Virus record (IMG/VR): IMGVR_UViG_3300033388_005071
Location: 1-49,015 of that record
Origin: a virus
DNA: 49,015 bases
Reading direction: 5' to 3' (one strand)
Within the stretch, counting starts at the first letter, position 1; the number at the start of each line of letters is the position of its first letter. The notes beneath the pieces were generated by a model. It saw nothing but the letters and a program-made list of their open reading frames with translations, made no database searches and was not told where the DNA came from. This document shows, piece by piece, positions 30,876-39,958 of the stretch. Made by a program: the position numbers and the translations under genes.

Positions 30876-32234
30876 ATGGCTTTTGATGAAGAAATATTTG
30901 GACGGGCATTAATGGGTGCAACTGAAAGTTTAGCCGGTACATTGCGTGACCGCACAAGAAGAAATGAGGAAGAAGCCATGCGTGCCAGGGAGCAAGAAAA
31001 GGCTAACCAGGTGTGGATGCAGAGGCAAAACTATGAAAGTAAAGAGTGGGGTAGAAGATTTAAAACAGAACAAGATGCCCTAACAAGTAGAACCCAAAGA
31101 GAGAGGGGGTTCATAAAGGCTCAGGATATAACAAAACATAGACAAGATATAGAGTTACAGGATAGGAAAGATAAGGAATGGTATAGACGTACACAATTAA
31201 CAGAAAGGAATAGAAGAGCCTTTGCACAGTATAGTACGAATTTAGATGAAAAATCCGCTGAAAGGAAAATGGAAACCGAGGCAACCTTTAATTCATTCTT
31301 TCAGGATAAAGAATTACAGGATAGCATACAGAGTGGATTACAATCACAAGACCCACTGATAGCAGCCGTAGCACAAAAGAAAATGGATATTATAAATAAG
31401 GTACGAAGCGGGGAGCCGTTAGGAGAAGAGGATGGGGAATTTGTTAATAGCCAGTTTTCTCCCATAGCCCAAATGGGGATAGCTAATGCTGGGCGTGCTA
31501 ACGAAAAGAGGGCGCAGGAATTAGAATCTGATAAGGTAAGGATGACATATTATCAGAGCTTAATAAGTGAAAGTGATAAGAGATTGGAACTAGCTAATGC
31601 TCCAGGCGCTCAGGGTTTAGAAGCCTTAACACCAGACCAATTATCTAAGATACACCAAAAATCTGTAGCTGAATATCAGGACTATTTAGGCTCACCACAA
31701 TATACAACTACTATAAGAAATTATTTAAAACTTGGTGGAAACCCCGATATAATAGACAACTATTTAATAGATACACAGATACCACAAGAGGAGCAAGGAG
31801 AGTTGAAGGTGGCCCTTACTACAAAGGCAAGATTAGAGCAAACCATAGAAACCTATGGAGACCTCTTGGGCTTAACTAAGCCAGAACATATTACCCAGAC
31901 AATTAATGAAAACTGGGGAGAATTACAACAGCAATCTAAACATTGGGAGATAAAACCAAGAGAGGATTTCGAACCAGGGGAAATATATCCCGTGCATAAC
32001 AAGAGTACAGGGAAGTGGATAATTGCCATTAAAACTGGAACCGGAGATAGTAGGGCAGATTGGACAATGACAGATATTCCATGGGCTGGAAAACTTCCTG
32101 GTAAATTAGACCTAGGGGATTTTTTAAGTATAGGAATAACCGGCTATCCAAAGCAGGGAACTATTGCCGATATGCTTACGGGGTATGGAACCGGTGGGAC
32201 AGGAGTTTCACCCAGGTTAAAGGAAAAGAAATAA
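30876..32234 (+). CDS. Internal virion protein candidate, helical, 452 aa
   Basis: N-terminal 120 residues are highly charged and helical (DRTRRNEEEAMRAREQEKANQVW). The middle is helical with Gln/Glu; the C-terminus has a beta part (YPVHNKSTGKWIIAIKTGTGD) and ends Gly-rich. AGGAGG site. By position and profile it is a second ejection protein. Confidence 0.65.
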   Translation: MAFDEEIFGRALMGATESLAGTLRDRTRRNEEEAMRAREQEKANQVWMQRQNYESKEWGRRFKTEQDALTSRTQRERGFIKAQDITKHRQDIELQDRKDKEWYRRTQLTERNRRAFAQYSTNLDEKSAERKMETEATFNSFFQDKELQDSIQSGLQSQDPLIAAVAQKKMDIINKVRSGEPLGEEDGEFVNSQFSPIAQMGIANAGRANEKRAQELESDKVRMTYYQSLISESDKRLELANAPGAQGLEALTPDQLSKIHQKSVAEYQDYLGSPQYTTTIRNYLKLGGNPDIIDNYLIDTQIPQEEQGELKVALTTKARLEQTIETYGDLLGLTKPEHITQTINENWGELQQQSKHWEIKPREDFEPGEIYPVHNKSTGKWIIAIKTGTGDSRADWTMTDIPWAGKLPGKLDLGDFLSIGITGYPKQGTIADMLTGYGTGGTGVSPRLKEKK

Positions 32235-35200
32235 ATGGCAAAAGACAGATTTAAGTTCCCATCTTCTGGTGATTATTCATTTGCTACATTTCCAAGTAAT
32301 GCATATCTACCATACTATGAGAGGAGAAAGAAAGAAAAGGAGGAGAGGGATAGGGATAGGTTTCTTGGGAAGATTAAAGCCGGAATGGATGTTGATTTGC
32401 CTTCGGGTATGCAAATTGGTGGCATACATATTCCAGAAGAAGAGCAACTGGGGTTCTTAAAAGCTAAGAAAGACTTCTCTGTTCCCGACAACTTTAAATT
32501 CCTTGATGAGCTTCCTATTGCACAGCGACAACTGGGTGTGAAGACTGGCGAGGCTATTACGCAAGCCATGTATGGTTATGGTAACACGGCTGCCTTGGGA
32601 TTACCAGCTGCCCTTGGTGTCACAATGCCGGAACCTGAGTCAAGTACAGGTCAAGTGGCTCGTGCCATTGGGAGTTTTGCGGGTTTTCTAAAAACTCCAG
32701 TGAAGATAGGGCGTGTTGCAGCTGGGTACGCAACTAAAAAATTTACAGGTGCACTAGCTCAGAAAGTCAATGCCATAAGGAACTTAAAAACAGCAGAGAG
32801 TGTTGCTAACGCCAGCTCCCTTATAAGAAAAGCACAGATGGTAAAGAGGGGGTTTAAATATGGTGCCGGAGGGGCTCTTATGCTAGGTACCGCTGAGGTT
32901 GCTGCTGATATAGCGCATCCAAAACAGTATCTAAATAACTTTGCCCATGGTGCTAAGATAGGAACTATTTTTGGGGCTATGGGAATGGCTCATATAGTCA
33001 AGTATCCTGCCTTATCGATGGTTGCCAGACAAGCTGGTGGTAGGGCATTGATGGCAGTAGCAAACGAATACCCAGAGGGCTTTGCTTCTAAAGAGAATCT
33101 TGGTCAATTGGTGTACTCTGAAGCATTGAATACATTTTTCTTATGGAAGGGTGTTACCCCAGATATGATATTGAAGGGGAAGATACCCAAGAAACACAAG
33201 AAGATATATGACAAGATAACTGAACAAACCGAAGCGCATAATAGGGAAATAATAAATAAATTCAAGATGTCTGAACCCACTATCAAGTTAGGAAAAGATG
33301 TTACATGGGATAAAGTGACAGCCAAAATGCATCTTAGGGATATATGGTATGAACCCGATACTCTCAGGGAGAACGAGGTTAAGGGGTTTGAGGATACCCT
33401 AAAGGCTGTAGATATAAGCAAGAAGGGACTTAGTGTATCTGTTGAGTGGGATAGTAAACGCCAGAGGTATATAACTAAAACAAGTGGGCAGTTATTAGAA
33501 GCCTTGAAAAGAAAGAATGCTATCGAAATAAAAGAAGGAAGGAAACCTACCCTGGAACTGAATGTTACTATAGATAAGCTCAAACCAGAGCAGGCAAATA
33601 TACTTCCAACACCGTTGGAGGTTGCATCTTTATTTGGAGACAACTCTATAACATGGGAGACTATTGATAAGATAAGCTCCACCCAGTATTTCCTGTACGA
33701 TGTAAAGAAGAAAACAATGCGCCCAGTCTTTCCAGAAGAGGCAGACTTCTCACCCAAGAAGGGAAAGGAGAGGTTCAATCCAGACGAAATCCAGTTCGAA
33801 ATTGAGAAAAGGGGTGGGGCGAAGGAGATAATAGCAACTGGAGCTGGGAAAAATGTAAGAAACCTGGTTAAGCAGTCACCGGATACGCTTATAAGAAGAG
33901 AGACGCAGCTACATGAACGGATAAAGGAACTCGATACAGAAATTAATAGAGAATCAACAAGAAGTTACGAAAGGGATGAGTATATAAAGGAACGTGATAA
34001 AATCAATGCTGAATTGAAGCGGATGAAAAGACCCGCAGATAAAAAAGTAACACCAGCAAAGCAAATTAAGAACTTACTAAAGAAAAAGGCTACCTTCCTA
34101 TCACAGAAAAGAGCATATATGGATGGGATAAAGGATGTAAAGAACTTTATAAGGCTAATCACGGCAGAGCAGAAGTTAGAGAAACAGAAGGTTACAGACA
34201 GGAATAGTAAGCAGGGAATTAGATATCTAAAGGGACAAAAAGTTCTGTTGGAGAATCAGGTAACCCTAAGCAGGGCTGAGTATCAGTTAGATAAGTTAAA
34301 GGTCGAACTCAAGAAGGTAACAACGAGGCTAAGGAATCTGAAGAAAGTTGAGAAGGGTAAAAAACCAGAGTCAACTGTCTTTGCAGATGCCAAGAGAATG
34401 ATTAATGATATTTACAAAACACCCAAGAGAACGCTGCCTATAGAGACATCGGAACTACTAAGGGCACGCTATGGAAAGCTGGGGATGGCGGTGGATTATG
34501 ATACATTCTTAAAGATGGTGATTGAGCACCCTGGAGATACAACATTAGCAGATTTGTATACTATTGAGCACAATTTTAATGCGCTTGAGCATATGGGTAG
34601 GGGTGAAAGGCTTCGTCACCTCATGGGTAAAACTATTATACGCTGGGGCTTACATGAGAAAGACCCAAGCGGCGACTTTGCTGAGAAACAGAGAAAAGAA
34701 GATGCTTACTACGCCAGGAAACGAGAGAAGACCTGGGATAATGCACGTGATTATGTAAGAAAGCAAAAGGGGAGATATTACTCGCCACTGGCTTATATAT
34801 TACGCCCAAAGGCTCCGATTATATTAGAGAACATAAGACAATGGGCTGGTAGGGTAGAGCGTAAGACTGGAATCCCATTTCATCCAGTAGTAAGGAGAAT
34901 CCTCGCTGGTTCCGCCAAGAGAGGGCATCACTTAACAAGGTTGACGGGAGCGTTAGGGGAATTTGCGGAGGCAAATAATGAGCTCCAGAACGCCGTGAGG
35001 GTGCACTATAGTAATTTATACCTTGGAAAAAATGTATATCCAGAGAGATATTCCCCAGAATTAACGAAATATATAGAAACTATTGACACTATAATGAAGG
35101 AGATGGCTCCAGTGGTAAGACGATATCGGCATCTAATGTGGATACAAGATGTTGAATTTGGTCACAAGAATGTTAAGGTGTATAGAAATCAGGATAACCC

Positions 35201-37175
35201 AGAGGTTCGTAATCTATTATTAAGGGGTATGGAGGCTAAGGCACAAGCTGATATAGAAGGCAAGCCTGAAGTATACGAAGCGTGGTTAGAAGGCGAGGGG
35301 AAGAGCGTTGGTATAATCAGAGAAGGAGCATACTTGCCAGAGTTTATGATAAGGGGAAAAGATGTTCCCCTAAGCAAGCAAGAGATGATGCGCCATATTA
35401 ATGTGATGGGGACAACCCATCTTCAATCCCGCAAGGTGTTTGATGGAAAGGATATAGCCGAGATAGGCTTAGCCGAGAGCGACATAATGAGCCCCAATTT
35501 AAACAAGCAAATATATGGATATGTCAATCAGGTGCTCAATGTTCAGTACCTAAAGGATGCTTTCGATGCTTTTGATGCTATTACTAGCAAGATTAGTAAA
35601 CACCTCGATGCAGCTAAACCAAAGGCAGGAGGCAAGGGCTCGCCTGAATCGAAAGCACTATCTACTGGGATGTACCTCAAAATATTTGCTGATAGGGCTA
35701 AGGGATACCCGATACAGGGTGGTCTTATATCACAGTACCTAAAGAAAACACAGTCAATGTTCTTCAGGGCACTTACAGTTAGACCATACCTTTGGTTAAG
35801 GAACCTATTTCAACCAATTGTTACTGTTCCGCACAAGGAAATAATGTTTGACCCTCGGTTCACTACTCTAAATGAGAACTTTAAGTGGGAAAAGATACCT
35901 GAAGCGATACGTGAAAAGTATGTTGAAGAGGGAGTAGACCAGAGGGATTCCTTTAATCATAGCTTCTTGGCACTAGAGGCAACAGCCGGAGTAAAGAAGG
36001 TTCCGGTACTGGGATGGATATTCAAAGCTGCTGAGAAGGTAGGGGGAATATATTCATTTACAGATAGTATCAATAGAAGAAGAGTCTTTAGGAGAACCTT
36101 TCATAGAAGTAAATATTATATGCAGGAATATAACAAGGGCAATATAAATGCGAAGACAATGGAGCAGAGGCTTGGGATAGACAAGGTAGACCCTAACGAA
36201 AGAAAGATTATAAGGAATTTAATTACGGATAAGAACCTTGATGATGCCTCCTTCGAGATGGGTCGGTGGATGACCGACAATTCTCAGTGGAAATATTCTC
36301 GTGTAGAGAAGGGGCTATGGGAACAGACCGCAGAGGGAGAGACATGGAGCAACCTACTGACCTGGACAAAAGGGATAGTGCACTCTATGGTAACGGCAAC
36401 AGAGAGAATAACTGAGGGAATAGGCACAAAGAATCCCGCAATGGTACGTGGGGGAGCTGCTACTATAGGGGGATACTTTTTAGCTGGTACAGTAGCTAAC
36501 GAAATACTTCAGGCTATATCAGTATCTCATGGTAGTAAGTACAAGAACTATGGGGCAGACGCATTCATGTGGTCTTTCGGTGGCGTGACGGCTGAGATAG
36601 TACGAGACTTCACTGATAATATAGCTGGTTTAGTCACTGCGTTTGATGGCACAAAAGAGGAACAGAAAACTGCCTTAAATAATGCGCTGAGTATGGTAGA
36701 TAATATCGGGATAAGACAACTTACTCCATTTGCTAAACAAGCTCTGTCATTAGTTGAGGCGATGACGAACCGCAGTTATATATCTCCGGTAAGAGATGCC
36801 CTCACTCATGCAACATCAGGGTATGGAAAAGATGCTAAGTACGTAGAAAGAACTAACTTAGAGGCTGTAGCCCATGCCATTCTCTCTAGAGACCCTAACA
36901 AAACTGCTACGGTTAGGAGAGAAACATATAGGAAGTTGCAGGAGATGAGACGGAAGCTAGCAACGTCTAACAACCCGATATTCAGGACATACCTTAAGGC
37001 TAGGATAGAAAAGTACACATATATGAATGATTTATTTCAGAGGTACACCCCCTACCGCATATGGGAAACAGAACAGCGGAAGGAACGTGAGGAAAGAAAT
37101 AAAAGAATAAGCATGGAGAGCACTAGCTATGGATATAAACAAGAGCTAGAGGCGTATAGAAGGAGAAGACAGTGA
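32235..37175 (+). CDS. Large internal virion/ejection protein, 1646 aa
   Basis: Longest gene of the genome, starting right after the previous stop. Residues about 150-300 are Ala/Gly-rich with possible membrane-active helices (GALMLGTAEVAADIA, IGTIFGAMGMAHIVK). About 530-660 form long charged coiled coils. The C-terminal 450 residues include hydrophobic segments (GGAATIGGYFLAGTVANEILQAISV). I see no clear lysozyme or transglycosylase motif. It fits the large core protein that forms the ejection conduit; a polymerase or toxin-like function is not indicated. Confidence 0.65.
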   Translation: MAKDRFKFPSSGDYSFATFPSNAYLPYYERRKKEKEERDRDRFLGKIKAGMDVDLPSGMQIGGIHIPEEEQLGFLKAKKDFSVPDNFKFLDELPIAQRQLGVKTGEAITQAMYGYGNTAALGLPAALGVTMPEPESSTGQVARAIGSFAGFLKTPVKIGRVAAGYATKKFTGALAQKVNAIRNLKTAESVANASSLIRKAQMVKRGFKYGAGGALMLGTAEVAADIAHPKQYLNNFAHGAKIGTIFGAMGMAHIVKYPALSMVARQAGGRALMAVANEYPEGFASKENLGQLVYSEALNTFFLWKGVTPDMILKGKIPKKHKKIYDKITEQTEAHNREIINKFKMSEPTIKLGKDVTWDKVTAKMHLRDIWYEPDTLRENEVKGFEDTLKAVDISKKGLSVSVEWDSKRQRYITKTSGQLLEALKRKNAIEIKEGRKPTLELNVTIDKLKPEQANILPTPLEVASLFGDNSITWETIDKISSTQYFLYDVKKKTMRPVFPEEADFSPKKGKERFNPDEIQFEIEKRGGAKEIIATGAGKNVRNLVKQSPDTLIRRETQLHERIKELDTEINRESTRSYERDEYIKERDKINAELKRMKRPADKKVTPAKQIKNLLKKKATFLSQKRAYMDGIKDVKNFIRLITAEQKLEKQKVTDRNSKQGIRYLKGQKVLLENQVTLSRAEYQLDKLKVELKKVTTRLRNLKKVEKGKKPESTVFADAKRMINDIYKTPKRTLPIETSELLRARYGKLGMAVDYDTFLKMVIEHPGDTTLADLYTIEHNFNALEHMGRGERLRHLMGKTIIRWGLHEKDPSGDFAEKQRKEDAYYARKREKTWDNARDYVRKQKGRYYSPLAYILRPKAPIILENIRQWAGRVERKTGIPFHPVVRRILAGSAKRGHHLTRLTGALGEFAEANNELQNAVRVHYSNLYLGKNVYPERYSPELTKYIETIDTIMKEMAPVVRRYRHLMWIQDVEFGHKNVKVYRNQDNPEVRNLLLRGMEAKAQADIEGKPEVYEAWLEGEGKSVGIIREGAYLPEFMIRGKDVPLSKQEMMRHINVMGTTHLQSRKVFDGKDIAEIGLAESDIMSPNLNKQIYGYVNQVLNVQYLKDAFDAFDAITSKISKHLDAAKPKAGGKGSPESKALSTGMYLKIFADRAKGYPIQGGLISQYLKKTQSMFFRALTVRPYLWLRNLFQPIVTVPHKEIMFDPRFTTLNENFKWEKIPEAIREKYVEEGVDQRDSFNHSFLALEATAGVKKVPVLGWIFKAAEKVGGIYSFTDSINRRRVFRRTFHRSKYYMQEYNKGNINAKTMEQRLGIDKVDPNERKIIRNLITDKNLDDASFEMGRWMTDNSQWKYSRVEKGLWEQTAEGETWSNLLTWTKGIVHSMVTATERITEGIGTKNPAMVRGGAATIGGYFLAGTVANEILQAISVSHGSKYKNYGADAFMWSFGGVTAEIVRDFTDNIAGLVTAFDGTKEEQKTALNNALSMVDNIGIRQLTPFAKQALSLVEAMTNRSYISPVRDALTHATSGYGKDAKYVERTNLEAVAHAILSRDPNKTATVRRETYRKLQEMRRKLATSNNPIFRTYLKARIEKYTYMNDLFQRYTPYRIWETEQRKEREERNKRISMESTSYGYKQELEAYRRRRQ

Positions 37176-37522
37176 CTAATACAACGAAGCGTATTTTGTT
37201 CTTTCAGAAGTTCTCTGCTTTTACGGCAATAGCCAAAGCCCTTGGTATTAATTTCATTGTAACAACCTTTCATAGGACAGCAGAGGCTCAGGAGGAACGC
37301 TTCAATAGGGGCAAGAGCCAGTGTGATGGCTACGATAAGAAATCTAAACACCAGAGTTGGCTTGCTATAGATATAGCTATTGTAGAGAATGGTAACTGTA
37401 TATGGGACAGAACTAAGGATTATGAACAACTCGGTAAAATCTGGGTGGATATATTCAATGGTATATGGGGTGGTAACTGGGAATCATTAAACGATATTTA
37501 CCACTTCCAATACGGAGGCTAG
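37172..37522 (+). CDS. M15-type peptidase endolysin, 116 aa
   Basis: Cleaves peptide bonds in peptidoglycan for lysis. RTAEAQEERFNRGKSQCDGY, then KKSKHQSWLAIDIAIV supplies the zinc-binding His and Asp, and DIYHFQYGG the C-terminal catalytic Asp and His, as in VanY/L-Ala-D-Glu peptidases. Short, single-domain, no signal peptide. GTG start overlaps the previous stop (GTGA). Confidence 0.88.
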   Translation: MTNTTKRILFFQKFSAFTAIAKALGINFIVTTFHRTAEAQEERFNRGKSQCDGYDKKSKHQSWLAIDIAIVENGNCIWDRTKDYEQLGKIWVDIFNGIWGGNWESLNDIYHFQYGG

Positions 37523-37523
37523 A

Positions 37524-37691
37524 ATGCGAATAACATCTTCTATAGCTTTTATTATTTACCTATCAGTAATGATATCTATGTATCTAATGAGCATTTCTTT
37601 TGAGCAATTACCATTCCTTGCGTTTGCGACACAGATTACACTAGGTTTTATAGCATATGTTACCAAGAGGTTGATAGGGAGAAAGAAATAA
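37524..37691 (+). CDS. Holin candidate, 55 aa, two transmembrane helices
   Basis: Helices at about residues 5-23 (SSIAFIIYLSVMISMYLM) and 29-48 (LPFLAFATQITLGFIAYV), then a basic tail TKRLIGRKK. Size, two-helix layout, basic C-terminus and the place right after the endolysin gene fit a class II holin. GGAGG site before the ATG. Confidence 0.7.
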   Translation: MRITSSIAFIIYLSVMISMYLMSISFEQLPFLAFATQITLGFIAYVTKRLIGRKK

Positions 37692-37692
37692 G

Positions 37693-38310
37693 ATGAAAAA
37701 ATATATTCCCTATGCTATAGTAGGGGCAGTCTGCCTCACGTGGATTATTGTCTTAGGTGGCATTAAAAGAGCACATAGATTGGATTTTGCTAGAGCTCAA
37801 TTCAAATATGAGCAGGTGATAAAGGAAAAAGACATGCTATTTAAGGAAAAGAAGGAAAACATACAGAGACTAGAGCACGAGATATCAATCCGGACTAATG
37901 AGGTAGCATCAGGTAAAGAAACTATACTTACCCTAGAGGAAGTTATACGTAAAAATAATATTGCCTTAGACGAGCTTAGAGAGGCTGAGCCGGAGGGTGA
38001 GGAAACACTGTTGGTTATAAATCTAAGAGGACAAATCGGTGAATTGGTAAAACAGTTTTCTATTTGCCGTAAACAGGGCGCAGAATATCACTCTATAGTC
38101 TTTTCTCTTACCGAGAAGTATGAAGCTCAGCTGAAGATAACAGAAGACTATAAAGCAATGCTATTTAAAGAGACCGAGGCACATTCAATATCAAAAATGG
38201 TAAGTAAAGAGTACGCAAGACGCCTCAAGACTCTCCAGTTGGAGAGCGTAATCTTGAAAAGCGCCTTGCTTGCTAGCATCATTGGGGTAGTGTACCTACT
38301 TCTGAATTAG
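37693..38310 (+). CDS. Spanin-like protein with two end transmembrane segments, 205 aa
   Basis: An N-terminal helix (YAIVGAVCLTWIIVLGG, about 6-22), long coiled coil to about residue 180, and a C-terminal helix (LKSALLASIIGVVYLLL). No lipobox is visible. A protein anchored at both ends after the holin suggests an Rz-like disruptor of the outer or second membrane layer, but this double-anchored layout is unusual. Last gene of the rightward late operon; ends 15 bp inside the convergent gene. Confidence 0.55.
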   Translation: MKKYIPYAIVGAVCLTWIIVLGGIKRAHRLDFARAQFKYEQVIKEKDMLFKEKKENIQRLEHEISIRTNEVASGKETILTLEEVIRKNNIALDELREAEPEGEETLLVINLRGQIGELVKQFSICRKQGAEYHSIVFSLTEKYEAQLKITEDYKAMLFKETEAHSISKMVSKEYARRLKTLQLESVILKSALLASIIGVVYLLLN

Positions 38311-38394
38311 TTCCCCGCCACAAGTACAAATCATACCCTTATACCATGTAGTAGTAAACTCCTTCTTACATTTCTTACACTTCACAATCACCAT
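38296..38394 (-). CDS. Zinc-ribbon miniprotein, 32 aa
   Basis: Contains CKKC near the N-terminus and CTCGG near the C-terminus (four-cysteine knuckles). End overlaps the convergent late gene by 15 bp. GAGGG is close to the ATG; the true start may be the next codon, GTG. Function unknown. Confidence 0.55.
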   Translation of the reverse strand: MVIVKCKKCKKEFTTTWYKGMICTCGGELIQK

Positions 38395-38401
38395 AGCCCT
38401 C

Positions 38402-38674
38402 TTATTTTTTTTCTTTTTTGCTTTTTTTACCATTGGGTATTGTCTTGGTTACCTCTTTCTTCTTATCCTCTACCTTAGTAAACATGTACTCGTTACTATC
38501 ATACCTCCAGTTCTCCTTCTCAAGGTCAATGCCAAGACCAGTAGCCAGCTTATTTAACTCTGTTGTTATTAACGAGTTAGCTAGAGACTGTACCTCAGTA
38601 ATAACGGTGTTCAGTTTTTCTTCAAGAGAACTAAGCATCTTGATTTCCTTAGCTTTTAATCTTTTTGTTTCCAA
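38402..38674 (-). CDS. Hypothetical protein, 90 aa, TTG start
   Basis: AAGGAGG lies 6 nt before a TTG codon that begins LETKRLKAKEIKM; an ATG farther upstream has no site. N-terminal coiled coil, then a basic C-terminus (KKSKKEKK). The stretch LEKENWRY resembles LEKGNWKY in the gene at 8966-9307. Overlaps the upstream gene by 26 nt. Function unknown. Confidence 0.6.
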   Translation of the reverse strand: METKRLKAKEIKMLSSLEEKLNTVITEVQSLANSLITTELNKLATGLGIDLEKENWRYDSNEYMFTKVEDKKKEVTKTIPNGKKSKKEKK

Positions 38675-38885
38675 AATAATCCTCCTTATAATTTGTTGCC
38701 CTATCTTCATTAAGGGCTATGAATATCTTCAGGGCTCTAATAAACCCAGAAGATAAATTCTTACTTGTATACCATTGCATCTTAGTTAATATTTGATGCT
38801 CACCTTTCCCAATATACACCACAACATCATCTTGACTCTTGTGTTCGGGGTGCTTATACTGGATATGATGCTTCTGGATTATCAC
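38649..38885 (-). CDS. Hypothetical protein, about 78 aa
   Basis: GTG start chosen because AGGAGG lies 6 nt before it; an ATG six codons upstream (38903) is possible but weaker. Sequence: VIIQKHHIQYKHPEHKSQ, then VVVYIGKGEHQILTKMQW and a helical end. Not recognised. Overlaps both neighbours. Confidence 0.55.
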   Translation of the reverse strand: MIIQKHHIQYKHPEHKSQDDVVVYIGKGEHQILTKMQWYTSKNLSSGFIRALKIFIALNEDRATNYKEDYFGNKKIKS

Positions 38886-39060
38886 CTTTCTCCTCCTCTT
38901 CATTGTCCTGGTAGGCTGCTATTAGCTCAAGTAGCTCGGCTCTGCCCTCGGTTAGCTTATCAATGGTTTTCTGCATCCTATTAACACAGTCCCCACACAT
39001 AACAAAGTCACCTGTATTAATGTTATAGTCACAAAAATCACATTTAATTTGTACGCTCAT
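38854..39060 (-). CDS. Zinc-ribbon/coiled-coil protein, 68 aa (paralogue set)
   Basis: CDFCD and CGDC pairs about 15 residues apart, then a helical coil (NRMQKTIDKLTEGRAELLELIAAY). Same layout as the proteins at 42591-42785 and 42782-42991, so the three look like paralogues. Function unknown. Confidence 0.7.
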   Translation of the reverse strand: MSVQIKCDFCDYNINTGDFVMCGDCVNRMQKTIDKLTEGRAELLELIAAYQDNEEEEKGDNPEASYPV

Positions 39061-39740
39061 AACGAACTCAGCGTCTTTCTGTAATGCGGTATCAATTTAT
39101 TATAGAGTGCTTCAGTTGAGAGTACGTCTTCTCTATTATGCTCTAGTATGTAGTCCAGCGATTCCTTCTTCCCTGCCATGGCTGTCTGCCAGATGTCCGG
39201 CACTAGTCTATGACCCTTAGATTCTATCCCAAAGAAGTCGCAGGCTGTCTGAAGCCTTCCGTTATGCAGCCTTAGCTTGCCCTTAACTATAGTATAGAGG
39301 TCAGTGGCATACAGTTCTAGGTATAATGGGAAGTCTGCCCCGTGGAACAAAGCTCTTGTACGTGCAAAGGGCAGGTCAAACTTACGGTCAGTACCCCAGT
39401 ACACAACGACACGACTGAACCTACGTAGGTCTCTCACTAGTTGATTAACTATCCTCTTATCAAACGTACCATTCCTCACTTCCTTTGGCTTAACGCATGC
39501 CTCATATATCTTATCCGACTCGCTGTCCTTAATACAATACGATATCATGTACCCAAAGGATGCGTTGAGGTTACTAGCCTCGATATCAAAAAAGCCTACA
39601 TGCTCTATGATATCTGTATCTGGCTTCTCTCTTTCAAAACAGTTCGGGTGTTGAATATAGGGCATACCATGAGCCCTACACTTGTTCTCAAAGAGCCAGA
39701 TTAAATCTTTCTTCCTTAACTTTCTTGGATTAAAATTCAT
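39057..39740 (-). CDS. RNase H-like 3'-5' exonuclease (DEDDh type), 227 aa
   Basis: Exo I motif FFDIEASNL (Asp52, Glu54), exo II RKFDLPF (Asp122), exo III HNREDVLSTE (His201, Asp205): a complete DEDDh set, resembling the YprB/RNase_H_2-type ribonuclease H-like family. Degrades DNA or RNA from 3' ends, perhaps for replication fork or recombination work. AGGAGG site, in the leftward replication operon. Confidence 0.75.
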   Translation of the reverse strand: MNFNPRKLRKKDLIWLFENKCRAHGMPYIQHPNCFEREKPDTDIIEHVGFFDIEASNLNASFGYMISYCIKDSESDKIYEACVKPKEVRNGTFDKRIVNQLVRDLRRFSRVVVYWGTDRKFDLPFARTRALFHGADFPLYLELYATDLYTIVKGKLRLHNGRLQTACDFFGIESKGHRLVPDIWQTAMAGKKESLDYILEHNREDVLSTEALYNKLIPHYRKTLSSL

Positions 39741-39944
39741 TCATTCCTCCTTTATTCCAAGTATATGTCGCAATTCTTTTCTTACTTCCATCTTGATTAT
39801 TTTAATAATTTGACCCTTTAACTCAACTATCTCCCCTATTTTCTTTGTAACAGCATTACTTATAGCGGGCTTAATAAAATCGCTCATAACCTTATCAAAT
39901 ACTTCTTTACCTATTACCTCCTCCTTCAGTTTCTTTTTTTTCAT
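39741..39944 (-). CDS. Lysine-rich helical protein, 67 aa
   Basis: Basic N-terminus MKKKKLKEEV, helical, no known domain. AAGGAG site before the ATG. Adjoins the exonuclease start. Function unknown. Confidence 0.65.
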   Translation of the reverse strand: MKKKKLKEEVIGKEVFDKVMSDFIKPAISNAVTKKIGEIVELKGQIIKIIKMEVRKELRHILGIKEE

Positions 39945-39958
39945 TTTTTTTTCTCCTT

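Noticed and set aside
33104-33778. 224-aa minus-strand frame
   Set aside because: Lies wholly inside the large virion protein gene on the other strand; Ser/Phe/Leu-rich antisense composition.
35078-35096. TTGACA-TATAAT-like match
   Set aside because: Within coding sequence, the hexamers nearly abut with no 17-nt spacer.
38418-38756. 112-aa plus-strand frame
   Set aside because: Antisense to three small leftward genes with good starts; hydrophobic mirror composition.
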